7,710 nt of DNA from JAUWQU01 sp964605095 (GCA_964605095.1 CAZSBS010000235.1:1-7710); one strand, 5' to 3'; counted from the first letter of the stretch, positions 1-5,844 are shown. The notes: a model not told the origin generated them from the letters alone. Program-made: numbers and translations.

Positions 1-350
1 GTGCAGCTCTCGGTGTTGAAAGCGACAAGACCGTCCTCAACCACAGCCGCAGTCGGTCCGTCGTCGGCGGTCCTGATCTTCCACGCCAGTTCGCCCGTCA
101 ACGCGTGGAAGGCGTAGAACTCGTACGAACCGTAGCCTCCGCCCACAAACAGGAGTCCATCGGCATAGGCCGGCGTGGCAATGGGCCGTTGGCCTGGAAT
201 GCGCAGTGACCAGCCTGGTCTGCCGTCAGGCGCCGAAAACCTCGATGGGCTGAGATCTTCTTCCCCGGGCGGAACATCGACGGCGACGGCCTGATCAAGA
301 TTGATAACGCAAGTTGGTGGAAGGTTCGTTGGGGAGGCAGTGTCGCTCAT
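1..350 (-). CDS. PQQ-like beta-propeller protein, N-terminal part (runs off left edge)
   Basis: The minus-strand frame is open from an ATG at 350 to the window edge, giving about 116 residues of a longer protein. An AAGGA ribosome binding site lies a few bases before this ATG. The first ~45 residues are polar, with no signal peptide or membrane segment. From about residue 47 the text reads like blades of a PQQ-type beta-propeller: a WSLRIPG strand, then ATPAYADGLLFVGGG, then YAFHALTGELAWKIRT, and then a second blade starting TAAVVEDGLVAFNTES. The A-x-x-x-G-x-[LV]-[VF]-x-G and ALTGELAWK signatures are typical of PQQ-like/BamB-like repeat proteins. Such domains often act as scaffolds or enzymes, and cofactor binding cannot be judged from this fragment. 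The domain class is fairly sure; the specific function is unknown. The gene diverges from the one at 593. Confidence 0.8.
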   Translation of the reverse strand, partial: MSDTASPTNLPPTCVINLDQAVAVDVPPGEEDLSPSRFSAPDGRPGWSLRIPGQRPIATPAYADGLLFVGGGYGSYEFYAFHALTGELAWKIRTADDGPTAAVVEDGLVAFNTESC

Positions 351-408
351 GGTCCGTCCTTTCTGTTCTTGCTGAACACCCGGTCCGATGAAACGTCCCA
401 CTGCCTGG

Positions 409-437
409 ATCATACCGGTTTTAACCGTGCAGGTCAC
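409..437 (-). promoter_or_regulatory. Candidate promoter for the beta-propeller gene, with a palindrome in the spacer
   Basis: On the minus strand a GTGACC (-35, 4 of 6 consensus bases, 432-437) is separated by 17 bases from TATGAT (-10, 5 of 6, 409-414). It sits about 60 bases before the ATG at 350. The spacer contains an inverted repeat, CGGTT-TT-AACCG, at 416-427, which could be an operator. Found by eye only. Confidence 0.4.
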
Positions 438-495
438 TGGGAATTTCGACGCTGCAAATCCAAACGGACTATGATCCATGAACACCATCTGCCTT

Positions 496-521
496 GAGCT
501 GAACGGATGAGCCGAACGGAT
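496..521. repeat. Two tandem 13-bp units upstream of the winged-helix gene
   Basis: GAGCTGAACGGAT (496-508) is directly followed by GAGCCGAACGGAT (509-521), 12 of 13 bases identical. A weak partial third copy begins GAACC. The repeat lies 71 bases before the start codon at 593 and just ahead of a TTGACA. It could be a direct-repeat operator or a small slippage product. Confidence 0.6.
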
Positions 522-526
522 GAACC

Positions 527-555
527 TTGACATCGGCCCCACTTCCGGGGATGTT
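527..555 (+). promoter_or_regulatory. Possible promoter for the winged-helix gene
   Basis: A perfect TTGACA at 527-532 is followed 17 bases later by GATGTT at 550-555, which matches only 3 of 6 bases of the -10 consensus. A better -10-like hexamer, GATACT at 556-561, sits at too long a spacing (23 bases). The -35 match is strong and the rest is weak. Confidence 0.25.
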
Positions 556-592
556 GATACTGGCCAAATGACCTCCATTGAAAGGGTGAAAG

Positions 593-1297
593 ATGCCTCG
601 TCCATCGCTCTCAAGTATCTCCACCGCCGCCTTGAAGAATGAAATCAAGCGACGCACGAGGAATCTCAACTCCCTCAAGGCCAAGCGAGACGCCCTGGAC
701 AAACAGATCGCTGAACTTGAGGGGGCAGCCGGCTGGGCGATGAAAAAGTCCGGACGGAAGCCTGGCCGGAAGCCGAGAGCCAAGAGGGCTGCGGGCAAGC
801 CTCTCGCCGAGTACATCAGAGATACATTGGCCAAGGCACCAAAGGGCCTGCGGGTCACGGAGATCGCCAAGGCTGTGCTGGCTGCCGGGTACCAGACAAA
901 GGCCAAGAACGTCTACAAGCCAGTCACGAAGGTCTTGGCAAGAGATGAGTTCAAGCGGCTAGACCGGGGCGTCTACGGGCTGAAAGGCACCGCCAAGGCT
1001 GCCAAGCGGGTCAGCAAGAAGGCGGCAACCAAGCCCAAAGCGGCACCTGCCGCCCCCGCTGCTGAGAAGGCCGAGGCTCAGGACAAGCGGCATAAGTATG
1101 CTCAGACAGGCGAGGAATTCATCATGGACCTGTTCTCGGGCAAAGAAAGCATGACGGTGGGCGAGATCATCGATGCCTGGGTAAAGGCTGGCCGAGGCGG
1201 AAAGCCGGACAACTATCTGACCAAGCTGGTCAAGGATGGCAAGCTCAAGCGGATAAGCGTCGAAGGGCAACGAGCCAGCCGGTACAGCTTGGCGTGA
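593..1297 (+). CDS. Coiled-coil protein with basic segment and two winged-helix domains, probable DNA-binding protein
   Basis: 234 residues. The start is supported by AAAGGGTG just upstream (581-588). Parts in order: a charged helix with coiled-coil character (about 11-45); a basic AT-hook-like stretch, KKSGRKPGRKPRAKR (about 51-65); a first winged-helix-like domain (about 69-131) with EYIRDTLAKAPKGLRVTEIA and a closing RLDRGVYGLK wing; a Lys/Ala/Pro linker (about 132-166) resembling a histone H1 tail; and a second winged-helix-like domain (about 170-234) ending ASRYSLA. The two domains follow the same pattern (E-[YF]-I, a 'VTEIA/VGEII' helix, a recognition-type helix, a final Y-[GS]-L strand), suggesting an internal duplication. 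The first resembles HARE-HTH-type modules. Likely a nucleoid-associated or regulatory protein; its targets are unknown. A small gene follows after 21 bases, probably on the same transcript. Confidence 0.85.
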   Translation: MPRPSLSSISTAALKNEIKRRTRNLNSLKAKRDALDKQIAELEGAAGWAMKKSGRKPGRKPRAKRAAGKPLAEYIRDTLAKAPKGLRVTEIAKAVLAAGYQTKAKNVYKPVTKVLARDEFKRLDRGVYGLKGTAKAAKRVSKKAATKPKAAPAAPAAEKAEAQDKRHKYAQTGEEFIMDLFSGKESMTVGEIIDAWVKAGRGGKPDNYLTKLVKDGKLKRISVEGQRASRYSLA

Positions 1298-1318
1298 GGC
1301 CCGCCTCCGTGGATAACC

Positions 1319-1603
1319 ATGGCTGACCAGTCGCTCTCCAACGAGGACAAGCCGTGTGAAGCAGGCGTCTTTGCCCTGTCGGCGACTGGCTGGAGCCTCG
1401 TGCAGCGCCGCAGGTACCCCAACATGGCAGCGGCATACCGGTGGATAAAGACGAGGACGGATGGGTTGTCCCTGCGGCATCCAGAGCTTCGGTTCAGGGG
1501 CAGTATCGTGACCCTCGATGACTGGCTGACTCTCGAAAGAGTCTTAGCCGACTACGAAGCCCAGCGAGAGGCTGGAAATCCCGAGTTCTGCCAGTTACCT
1601 TGA
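1319..1603 (+). CDS. Small hypothetical protein (94 aa)
   Basis: The 94-residue frame starts 21 bases after the winged-helix gene, and the third codon positions are mostly G or C, as in the confident genes here. The ribosome binding site is weak (a GTGGAT-like sequence 5-10 bases before the ATG). The protein is soluble with no membrane segment. It has a mixed pattern of about residues 15-45 (GVFALSATGWSLVQRRRYPNMA and AYRWIKTR), a strand-like RFRGSIVTLDDW, and a terminal helix, WLTLERVLADYEAQREAG. I do not recognise a family. Its position suggests co-transcription with the winged-helix gene. Three overlapping antisense frames cover the same area, so it is less certain than its neighbours. Confidence 0.6.
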   Translation: MADQSLSNEDKPCEAGVFALSATGWSLVQRRRYPNMAAAYRWIKTRTDGLSLRHPELRFRGSIVTLDDWLTLERVLADYEAQREAGNPEFCQLP

Positions 1604-1646
1604 AATATTTCTTGGCCTTGGCTGCCCTTGAAGACCAGCCCGGCCC

Positions 1647-2021
1647 TCAGAACTCATACCCCCTCTTGGTCCAATAGAGCCAGTCCTCAATGGCTTGCCG
1701 GGTCGCTTCATCGGCATCGTCCTCTGGCGCCAATTGAACCAATGGAACCCCCAGCCCCTTCTTTCGATCCCAGCGGATCATGACGAACATCTCGTGCTCG
1801 CATTCATCCTCCGGGGCCATGCCGATCACCTCGACCTCGTCACCGACCTTCAGGGGTGATATCGGACGGGCCTTGGCGCACCTGGCCGTGAATGGGAACT
1901 GAAGCTTCTCCTCCAGGTAGTAGTACCAGCCCATCGCCCGCTCGGAGGCATCGTGAGCGTCCACGACAATCTCGTTGGTGATCCGTTCTTCCCTGTCCTG
2001 GTCCTCGTGTTTGCCGGCCAT
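1647..2021 (-). CDS. CcbP-like putative calcium-binding protein
   Basis: 124 residues from the ATG at 2021, preceded on the minus strand by a GGAGAAGAG ribosome binding site. A longer frame opens at 2132, but its extra N-terminal 37 residues look non-coding and are not needed. The core ITNEIVVDAHDASERAMGWYYYLEEKL (about 14-40), then QFPFTARC (41-48), then a small barrel-like part, PLKVGDEVEVIGMAPEDECEHEMFVMIRWD (56-85), and the acidic end GVPLVQLAPEDDADEATRQAIEDWLYW match my memory of the Calci_bind_CcbP family. That family was described from the cyanobacterium Anabaena, where CcbP binds Ca2+ through acidic surface residues and affects heterocyst formation. A heterocyst role makes no sense here; cytoplasmic calcium buffering or sensing is the family-based guess. 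The protein is acid-rich (clusters at 71-76 and 99-105). It is last in the minus-strand cluster. Confidence 0.8.
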   Translation of the reverse strand: MAGKHEDQDREERITNEIVVDAHDASERAMGWYYYLEEKLQFPFTARCAKARPISPLKVGDEVEVIGMAPEDECEHEMFVMIRWDRKKGLGVPLVQLAPEDDADEATRQAIEDWLYWTKRGYEF

Positions 2022-2046
2022 GCTCTCTTCTCCAAGTTCCCGGCCA

Positions 2047-2061
2047 ATTCGGTCTCCGAAT
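2047..2061. promoter_or_regulatory. Perfect inverted repeat upstream of the CcbP-like gene
   Basis: ATTCGG-TCT-CCGAAT is a 6-bp perfect inverted repeat with a 3-base spacer, about 26 bases before the ATG at 2021 on the minus strand. It lies in the 107-base gap after the 142-residue gene. It could be a repressor site or a small hairpin in the leader. No clear -10 was found nearby. Confidence 0.4.
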
Positions 2062-2128
2062 GCGAACCATCCGTGGCCTAAACCTGGCCGGCCCAGCATT
2101 GCTGTAAGCCGCCAGGCGCCCTCTGCCG

Positions 2129-2557
2129 TCAACCGATCCGATGTTTCTCAGCCGGCTCCGCCTCGACGGGCGGGCACGAGCAAATGTGAATGGTCAGCGT
2201 TTTGTCGCCTTTGCCTTTGAGCCTCCCGGAGATCGTGATGGCCGGCCTGGGCAGGTCGTCGGCCTGTCCGATGGCGTTGTCCAGCTCCCACTCCTGAACC
2301 TCGGCGTAGAGCGGGAATACGGCCTCTTGAAGGGCCTTCAGGTCGACTCGGAAGCCCTGGTAGACTGTCTCGCCGTCTTCCTTGCCGCCAACCAACTCCA
2401 CGACCGATGGGTACACCTGGATCTCGAACCAGGCCGCGTCCTTGCCGCTCGGCCAGCAGCCACTGCACTGGAACGTGCCGCACGCGTCGAAGAACGTTGG
2501 GCACACCAACTCCATGACCTGGTCCATCAGTTCGCTGGCTCGCTTGTCGCTGAACAT
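2129..2557 (-). CDS. Hypothetical protein with cysteine cluster (142 aa)
   Basis: 142 residues from an ATG at 2557 with a GGAGAGAAG ribosome binding site upstream. It starts 32 bases after the stop of the YkgJ-type gene, so the two are probably co-transcribed. Cysteines fall at about 19, 26, 31 and 34 (FFDACGTFQCSGCWPSG) and at 126 and 128 (IHICSCPP), a spacing that could bind a metal or form a redox pair. Between them are a strand-rich part (AAWFEIQVYPSVVELVGG), a helix (VDLKALQEAVFPLYAEVQEW) and another strand pair (AITISGRLKGKGDKTLTIHIC). No signal peptide or membrane segment is seen. I do not recognise the family. The reading frame is convincing from codon use, ribosome binding site and spacing. 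Metal binding is an inference from residue spacing only. Confidence 0.75.
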   Translation of the reverse strand: MFSDKRASELMDQVMELVCPTFFDACGTFQCSGCWPSGKDAAWFEIQVYPSVVELVGGKEDGETVYQGFRVDLKALQEAVFPLYAEVQEWELDNAIGQADDLPRPAITISGRLKGKGDKTLTIHICSCPPVEAEPAEKHRIG

Positions 2558-2589
2558 CTACTTCTCTCCGTGTAAGCTGGTTTCAGTCC

Positions 2590-3156
2590 CTACCACGGCT
2601 CCCACTCGCTATGCCGCCGGCCCAAGGGCAGCTCTTCCTTCAATTCCTCGAAGACCTGGTAGACAATGGGACAGGTGAAAGTCCGCTCGATCATGCCGAG
2701 GGTACGGGAGGAGAAGGCAGGCTCATGCAGGTAGGGATACTTGCGGCATTGCTCAGGCCGGGCCTCGTATACGATGCATTTGTTGTCCTTGAGAAACGGG
2801 CACGGTTTGCCTCGCATCCGCCAGCGGGCACCTTGCTGGTCGGACTCCTCGTCATCTTCCTCCGGGCCAACCTGGCCCTCCAGGTACCGCTTGCGGAAAT
2901 CCTCCTCAGGTAGTCCCAGGGCGTCAGCGAGGCGCTGGATCTCCTGGCCCGTTACGCTTCGGTCGAGCTCTTTGCAGCAATTGGCGCAGGTGGTGCAGTC
3001 GAAGCCCACCCAGACGCGGCGGGCGATATCGGACACCAGTTGATCCAGTTCCTCCTCGGAAAGCCGGTCCTGTTCCTTGACGCAGCGGCGCAGGGCATGG
3101 TTCTCGTCATGCTTCCGTGTTGCCAACGCCTGTACGTTCTTCGCAGTGACGTTCAT
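2590..3156 (-). CDS. YkgJ-type cysteine-cluster protein
   Basis: 188 residues from the ATG at 3156, which has AAAAGG before it. A GTG at 3213 would add 19 residues but lacks a good binding site. The diagnostic block is FDCTTCANCCKEL (Cys54, 57, 60, 61), followed by a helical TGQEIQRLADALGLPEEDFRKRYL segment. Next comes KPCPFLKDNKCIVYEARPEQCRKYPY (Cys119, 127, 137) and a further Cys162. This CxxCxxCC ... CPFL ... C-x-I-Y-x-x-R-P-x-x-C-R-x-[YF]-P pattern is the signature of the YkgJ/CxxCxxCC family (formerly UPF0153), proposed to bind zinc or an iron-sulfur cluster; its biochemical role is not well established. An acidic insert (about 96-107, GPEEDDEESDQQ) separates the two cysteine blocks. The gene sits mid-cluster, 72 bases after one gene and 32 before the next. 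Confidence 0.9.
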   Translation of the reverse strand: MNVTAKNVQALATRKHDENHALRRCVKEQDRLSEEELDQLVSDIARRVWVGFDCTTCANCCKELDRSVTGQEIQRLADALGLPEEDFRKRYLEGQVGPEEDDEESDQQGARWRMRGKPCPFLKDNKCIVYEARPEQCRKYPYLHEPAFSSRTLGMIERTFTCPIVYQVFEELKEELPLGRRHSEWEPW

Positions 3157-3228
3157 GGTCTTGCCTTTTACCGACACTCTCGCCGGCTGCCGAAGGGCCA
3201 AGTCCTCGCTCACGTGATCCGGAAGGGC

Positions 3229-3669
3229 CTAGACGCCGAAATCCGGCGTCTCCCAAGTCCAGCGGCCGACAAACATCGAGTCCACCAGTTCCCCTCGCTT
3301 CACCAGGTCAACGATCTCCTGACGCTCGGCCCAGACCATCTTGAGCGTGGCCGGCAGGTCCCGTAGCTGACAGCAGCAGCCCCGCACCCTCCGGGCTATG
3401 AAGGTGTTCGGGAGAGGGTCTTCATCGGTCGCCGCACACCGGATGGTCACCGGGCCTACATTCCCGCCGAAATCCACCGTCGTGCTGATTTCCAGGGCGG
3501 GACACTCGTGCGGCCAGCCCTCGGGATTGGCCGAACCCTGGATCAGCCGGCCGTTGATCCCTTCCGTCTTGTGCATCTCCACCCGATGAACCTTGAGACC
3601 CGCCAACTTGATGGCGCGCCGGAAGGCCCGCTTCACGTCCTCCGCTGGTTCTTTGCCGGCCCGGGTCAT
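3229..3669 (-). CDS. Hypothetical protein with CCC motif (146 aa)
   Basis: 146 residues from the ATG at 3669, chosen because a clear AGGAG lies 7 bases upstream. The frame continues to 3849, but those 60 extra residues overlap the stop of the next gene and look non-coding. An N-terminal basic helix (AEDVKRAFRRAIKLAGLKV, about 9-27) leads into a strand-rich middle (ALEISTTVDFGGNVGPVTIRC). A triple cysteine, RGCCCQL, follows at 98-100, with a helix, PATLKMVWAERQEIVDLVKRGELVD, near the end. Single cysteines are at 56 and 78. No membrane or export signal is visible. I do not recognise the family. The CCC run could be a metal-binding or disulfide site, but nothing in the sequence proves it. A candidate promoter lies upstream at 3747-3775. 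Confidence 0.72.
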   Translation of the reverse strand: MTRAGKEPAEDVKRAFRRAIKLAGLKVHRVEMHKTEGINGRLIQGSANPEGWPHECPALEISTTVDFGGNVGPVTIRCAATDEDPLPNTFIARRVRGCCCQLRDLPATLKMVWAERQEIVDLVKRGELVDSMFVGRWTWETPDFGV

Positions 3670-3698
3670 TGGGCGCTCCTGCGATCGTCGGCCAAGCG

Positions 3699-3712
3699 GG
3701 CGCCATGGCGCC
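3699..3712. promoter_or_regulatory. 14-bp perfect palindrome in the leader of the 146-aa gene
   Basis: GGCGCCATGGCGCC is a perfect palindrome 30 bases before the start at 3669 and downstream of the candidate promoter. In RNA it could fold as GGCGC-CATG-GCGCC. It could affect translation, mark a protein-binding site, or be chance in GC-rich DNA. Confidence 0.4.
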
Positions 3713-3746
3713 GCGCAGTTGAACAAGATGAGATCAACATGCAGGG

Positions 3747-3775
3747 ATGATACCGGATTAGCGAGATGCTTTCCA
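3747..3775 (-). promoter_or_regulatory. Candidate internal promoter for the 146-aa gene
   Basis: On the minus strand TGGAAA (4 of 6, 3770-3775) and TATCAT (5 of 6, 3747-3752) are separated by 17 bases, in the 130-base gap before the gene starting at 3669. This suggests the downstream genes may be transcribed separately from the zinc-finger gene. Confidence 0.4.
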
Positions 3776-3799
3776 GGAGCCGGCGGCCCGTACAGTTGT

Positions 3800-4240
3800 T
3801 CACCAAGGCAGAAACTCAACGTCGTCCCCGATCTCATCGACGTCCTCATCTTCGAGGAGCGGCTCAGCCTCCGTTCCCGCAGAGTACCCGATGATCAAGC
3901 CCTCCTCGACGAGCCGGTTGAGCAGCTCAGGCATCTGGCGGGCCAGGATGCCCCGGCGTTTGCGCCTGTGCGGTGCAATTCTCGCCATCTCCAGGACAAG
4001 CTGTGCCTTCTGGCGGACCTCTTCGTTCGATGACCTGCAGAGGGTCTTCAGGCGGGCCATGTTCTTGGCGGAGATGTTCCGCTGGTCCAAGATCCCATCG
4101 ATGTCCCGCAGGGCCTGCACCGCGTCCCGCTGCTCGCGAGGCAGCCGCTGGCAGTCCTTGCAGATGTGCCGCGCGTGCCCCTTACCCGAGAACTTCTCGT
4201 TGGCACGCGTGCGGCCGCAGACCCAGCAGTGGTGGCCCAT
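3800..4240 (-). CDS. Small zinc-finger protein (two CxxC pairs) with helical, acidic C-terminus
   Basis: 146 residues from the ATG at 4240, which has GGAGAAGGA upstream. An ATG at 4270 would add 10 residues but has a poor binding site, and the text becomes family-like at [12 protein letters not shown]. Cys5/Cys8 and Cys27/Cys30 (ICKDCQRL) form a likely zinc site with FSGKGHARH between them. A helical stretch follows (about 34-86; [25 protein letters not shown] and [18 protein letters not shown]), then a basic HRRKRR patch (91-96). Another helix, [18 protein letters not shown], and an acidic tail with [13 protein letters not shown] complete it. I recall similar short proteins in planctomycete genomes with no known function. 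It could bind nucleic acid or protein partners. It is first in the minus-strand cluster and is divergent from the SEC-C gene. Confidence 0.8.
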   Translation of the reverse strand: MGHHCWVCGRTRANEKFSGKGHARHICKDCQRLPREQRDAVQALRDIDGILDQRNISAKNMARLKTLCRSSNEEVRQKAQLVLEMARIAPHRRKRRGILARQMPELLNRLVEEGLIIGYSAGTEAEPLLEDEDVDEIGDDVEFLPW

Positions 4241-4325
4241 GGGACAATCCTTCTCCTCGCCGACCGTCATTGTGCCGCCGATATGCTGTCACGGCAAAGG
4301 CTTTGTGAAGCCCACAAGCCCATGC

Positions 4326-4354
4326 CTGTTGCCGCCCGGAGTACCGGGTATAAT
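4326..4354 (+). promoter_or_regulatory. Candidate promoter for the SEC-C gene in the divergent intergenic region
   Basis: A perfect TATAAT at 4349-4354 lies 52 bases before the ATG at 4407. The -35 is weak: CTGTTG at 4326-4331 gives a 17-base spacer. Read on the other strand, the same spot gives TATTAT (4350-4355), 5 of 6 bases of a -10, so it might also serve the minus-strand zinc-finger gene, although no -35 was found for that direction. Confidence 0.5.
4335..4348. promoter_or_regulatory. Operator-like palindrome abutting the TATAAT
   Basis: CCCGG-AGTA-CCGGG is an inverted repeat with 5-bp arms. It ends on the base directly before the TATAAT at 4349, so it fills the -35/-10 spacer of the candidate promoter. 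A bound protein here would block RNA polymerase. The role is inferred from position only. Confidence 0.4.
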
Positions 4355-4406
4355 AGCGGTTCAAAGGTCGCGGACATTGAGGCCGGCAGATTTGGAGACC
4401 GCAGGA

Positions 4407-5834
4407 ATGGATGCCAAGACCAGCACATCTTTGCCGTGGGAGGCACTCAGGCACACCGAGGGCCCCATCCCGTGGCCCGCTCTGAAGCGGTTTGCCGATA
4501 CAGCCACCGCCGACGGACACGTCCTGGAGGAGATTCTTGACCTCTACGACGAGTTCATGGAGACGGCCGACGAGCGTCGCAGCTACGAGTGCCTCTACGT
4601 CCCGGCGATCCTGGCGATGGCTGCCCCGCAGCTGTCCGAAGCCGGCCGCGACCAGGCCACGCGATTCCTCATGCAGGCCCTGATGTTCGCGGGAGATGAG
4701 GACAACGAACTGATGCAGGAAGTGCTCCCGGCGGCCCTCGGCGCCTTCGGTCCCGAGACGACCCTGCCTGTTGTCGTGGAGCTCATGCCCGACAACTACC
4801 AGCCCTGGCCGGCGACGTTCGGGCTCTGGCAGATGGCGACGCTGGCTCGCAGGACGGACGACCCGAAGCTCCGCGAGCCGATCATCAGGCTCTGCACGGA
4901 GGCCCTGGAGAAGGCGGATCGCGGTCAGGTGGAGATCGAGGACGTCGAGCACGCGGGCTTCGTCTTGGCCAGGATCGGCCATGTGGAGTCTCGGCCTCTT
5001 CTCGAGCGGCTCTATGACAAGACCGAGCTGGCCGATCTGTCGGATTACCTCGAGCTGCTGGACGGCGCCCGGGTGCTTCACGACGGAGAAGATGCCTGGG
5101 ATCAGCCCTTTCCCATGTGGCTGGAAGAGAACTGGGAGTTCCTGCGCAACTGGTACCGGGAACACCCCGACGGCAAGGAGGAAAGCGAGGACGACCTCGA
5201 AGAAGAGCCATACGAAGCCGCCGAGCGGAGAGCCCGGGAGCTATCGGCCCGGTTCGCAGAGTCCATCGAGCATCTGCCGCTGTCGCCCGACGCCCAATAC
5301 AACGCAGAATCGATCGTCTTCTTCCTCCTGGATTACGCCTGGACGTACGAGGGGGCCGGACCGGAGGAGCTGACCGCACCGGTGCTCCGCGAGGTGCTGC
5401 TCGATTGGTTCCCCCGCAAGCTCTCCGCCGACAAGGAGTTCTTCGAACTCGTGGGCTCCGTCGTGGAGGCCTTCCTTCACTGGCTGGGGACCCAGGGCAT
5501 CCTGAAGGATCCGACGGCCCTGGAGAACGCCGTCCACGGATGGCGAGGGGAGATCGTGGCCCGGGGCATGGACACCAGCCGCTGGGGCATGGGCAAGGGC
5601 GTCGCGATGGCCGCCAAGGAACGCGGCGTCGACCTGACCGATAGGGAAGCGGTGAATCGCTTCCTGGCGGAGTACAACAGCCAGGTCAGCCCGCCCGGCC
5701 GGTATGAACCGGTTGAGGACAGCTTCGCGCCCGTGTCCGCCCCCATCGTTACTGAACGCGCCAAGGTCGGCCGAAACGATCCCTGCCCCTGCGGCAGCGG
5801 GAAGAAGTACAAGAAGTGCTGCGGGCGGCAATAG
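4407..5834 (+). CDS. Large helical protein with C-terminal SEC-C motif
   Basis: 475 residues from the ATG at 4407, with GGAG 9 bases upstream. The frame stays open to 3891, but that part lies antisense to the zinc-finger gene and is not coding. The C-terminus, [21 protein letters not shown] (455-475), is a textbook SEC-C motif with Cys460, 462, 471 and 472, known from SecA tails to bind zinc and contact SecB or ribosomes. The rest is alpha-helical and acidic. Residues ~20-240 look like helical repeats, with paired helices such as [28 protein letters not shown] and [15 protein letters not shown]. Next is a very acidic segment near 250-275 ([16 protein letters not shown]) and a second helical domain (~300-430; [43 protein letters not shown]). 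Likely an adaptor or partner-binding protein; no catalytic motif was seen. It is divergent from the zinc-finger gene. Confidence 0.88.
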   Translation: MDAKTSTSLPWEALRHTEGPIPWPALKRFADTATADGHVLEEILDLYDEFMETADERRSYECLYVPAILAMAAPQLSEAGRDQATRFLMQALMFAGDEDNELMQEVLPAALGAFGPETTLPVVVELMPDNYQPWPATFGLWQMATLARRTDDPKLREPIIRLCTEALEKADRGQVEIEDVEHAGFVLARIGHVESRPLLERLYDKTELADLSDYLELLDGARVLHDGEDAWDQPFPMWLEENWEFLRNWYREHPDGKEESEDDLEEEPYEAAERRARELSARFAESIEHLPLSPDAQYNAESIVFFLLDYAWTYEGAGPEELTAPVLREVLLDWFPRKLSADKEFFELVGSVVEAFLHWLGTQGILKDPTALENAVHGWRGEIVARGMDTSRWGMGKGVAMAAKERGVDLTDREAVNRFLAEYNSQVSPPGRYEPVEDSFAPVSAPIVTERAKVGRNDPCPCGSGKKYKKCCGRQ

Positions 5835-5844
5835 CGTTACGCTA
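5832..5844. repeat. Small palindrome overlapping the SEC-C gene stop codon
   Basis: TAGCGTTACGCTA is a perfect inverted repeat around one central base, and its first three bases are the stop codon TAG. It could form a 5-bp stem with a TTA loop. No run of T follows, so it is not a convincing intrinsic terminator. Confidence 0.45.

Noticed and set aside
469..906. Minus-strand open frame of 145 codons
   Set aside because: Antisense to the start of the winged-helix gene; alanine- and serine-rich shadow.
959..1480. Minus-strand open frame of 173 codons
   Set aside because: Covers the winged-helix gene and the small gene after it on the opposite strand; no domain or ribosome binding site.
1602..1611. 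GAAATATTTC palindrome between convergent genes
   Set aside because: Only 10 bases, AT-only core and no T run; not a terminator and likely chance.
2141..2575. Plus-strand open frame of 144 codons
   Set aside because: Mirror of the 142-residue minus-strand gene, which has a ribosome binding site and operon-like spacing.
3891..4406. In-frame upstream extension of the SEC-C gene (frame open from 3891)
   Set aside because: It lies antisense to the zinc-finger gene, has low-quality Ser/Arg-rich text, and the ATG at 4407 has a ribosome binding site and a promoter just upstream.
4182..5165. Minus-strand open frame of 327 codons
   Set aside because: Antisense to the SEC-C gene and to the start of the zinc-finger gene; it reads like a GC-bias shadow with no domain.
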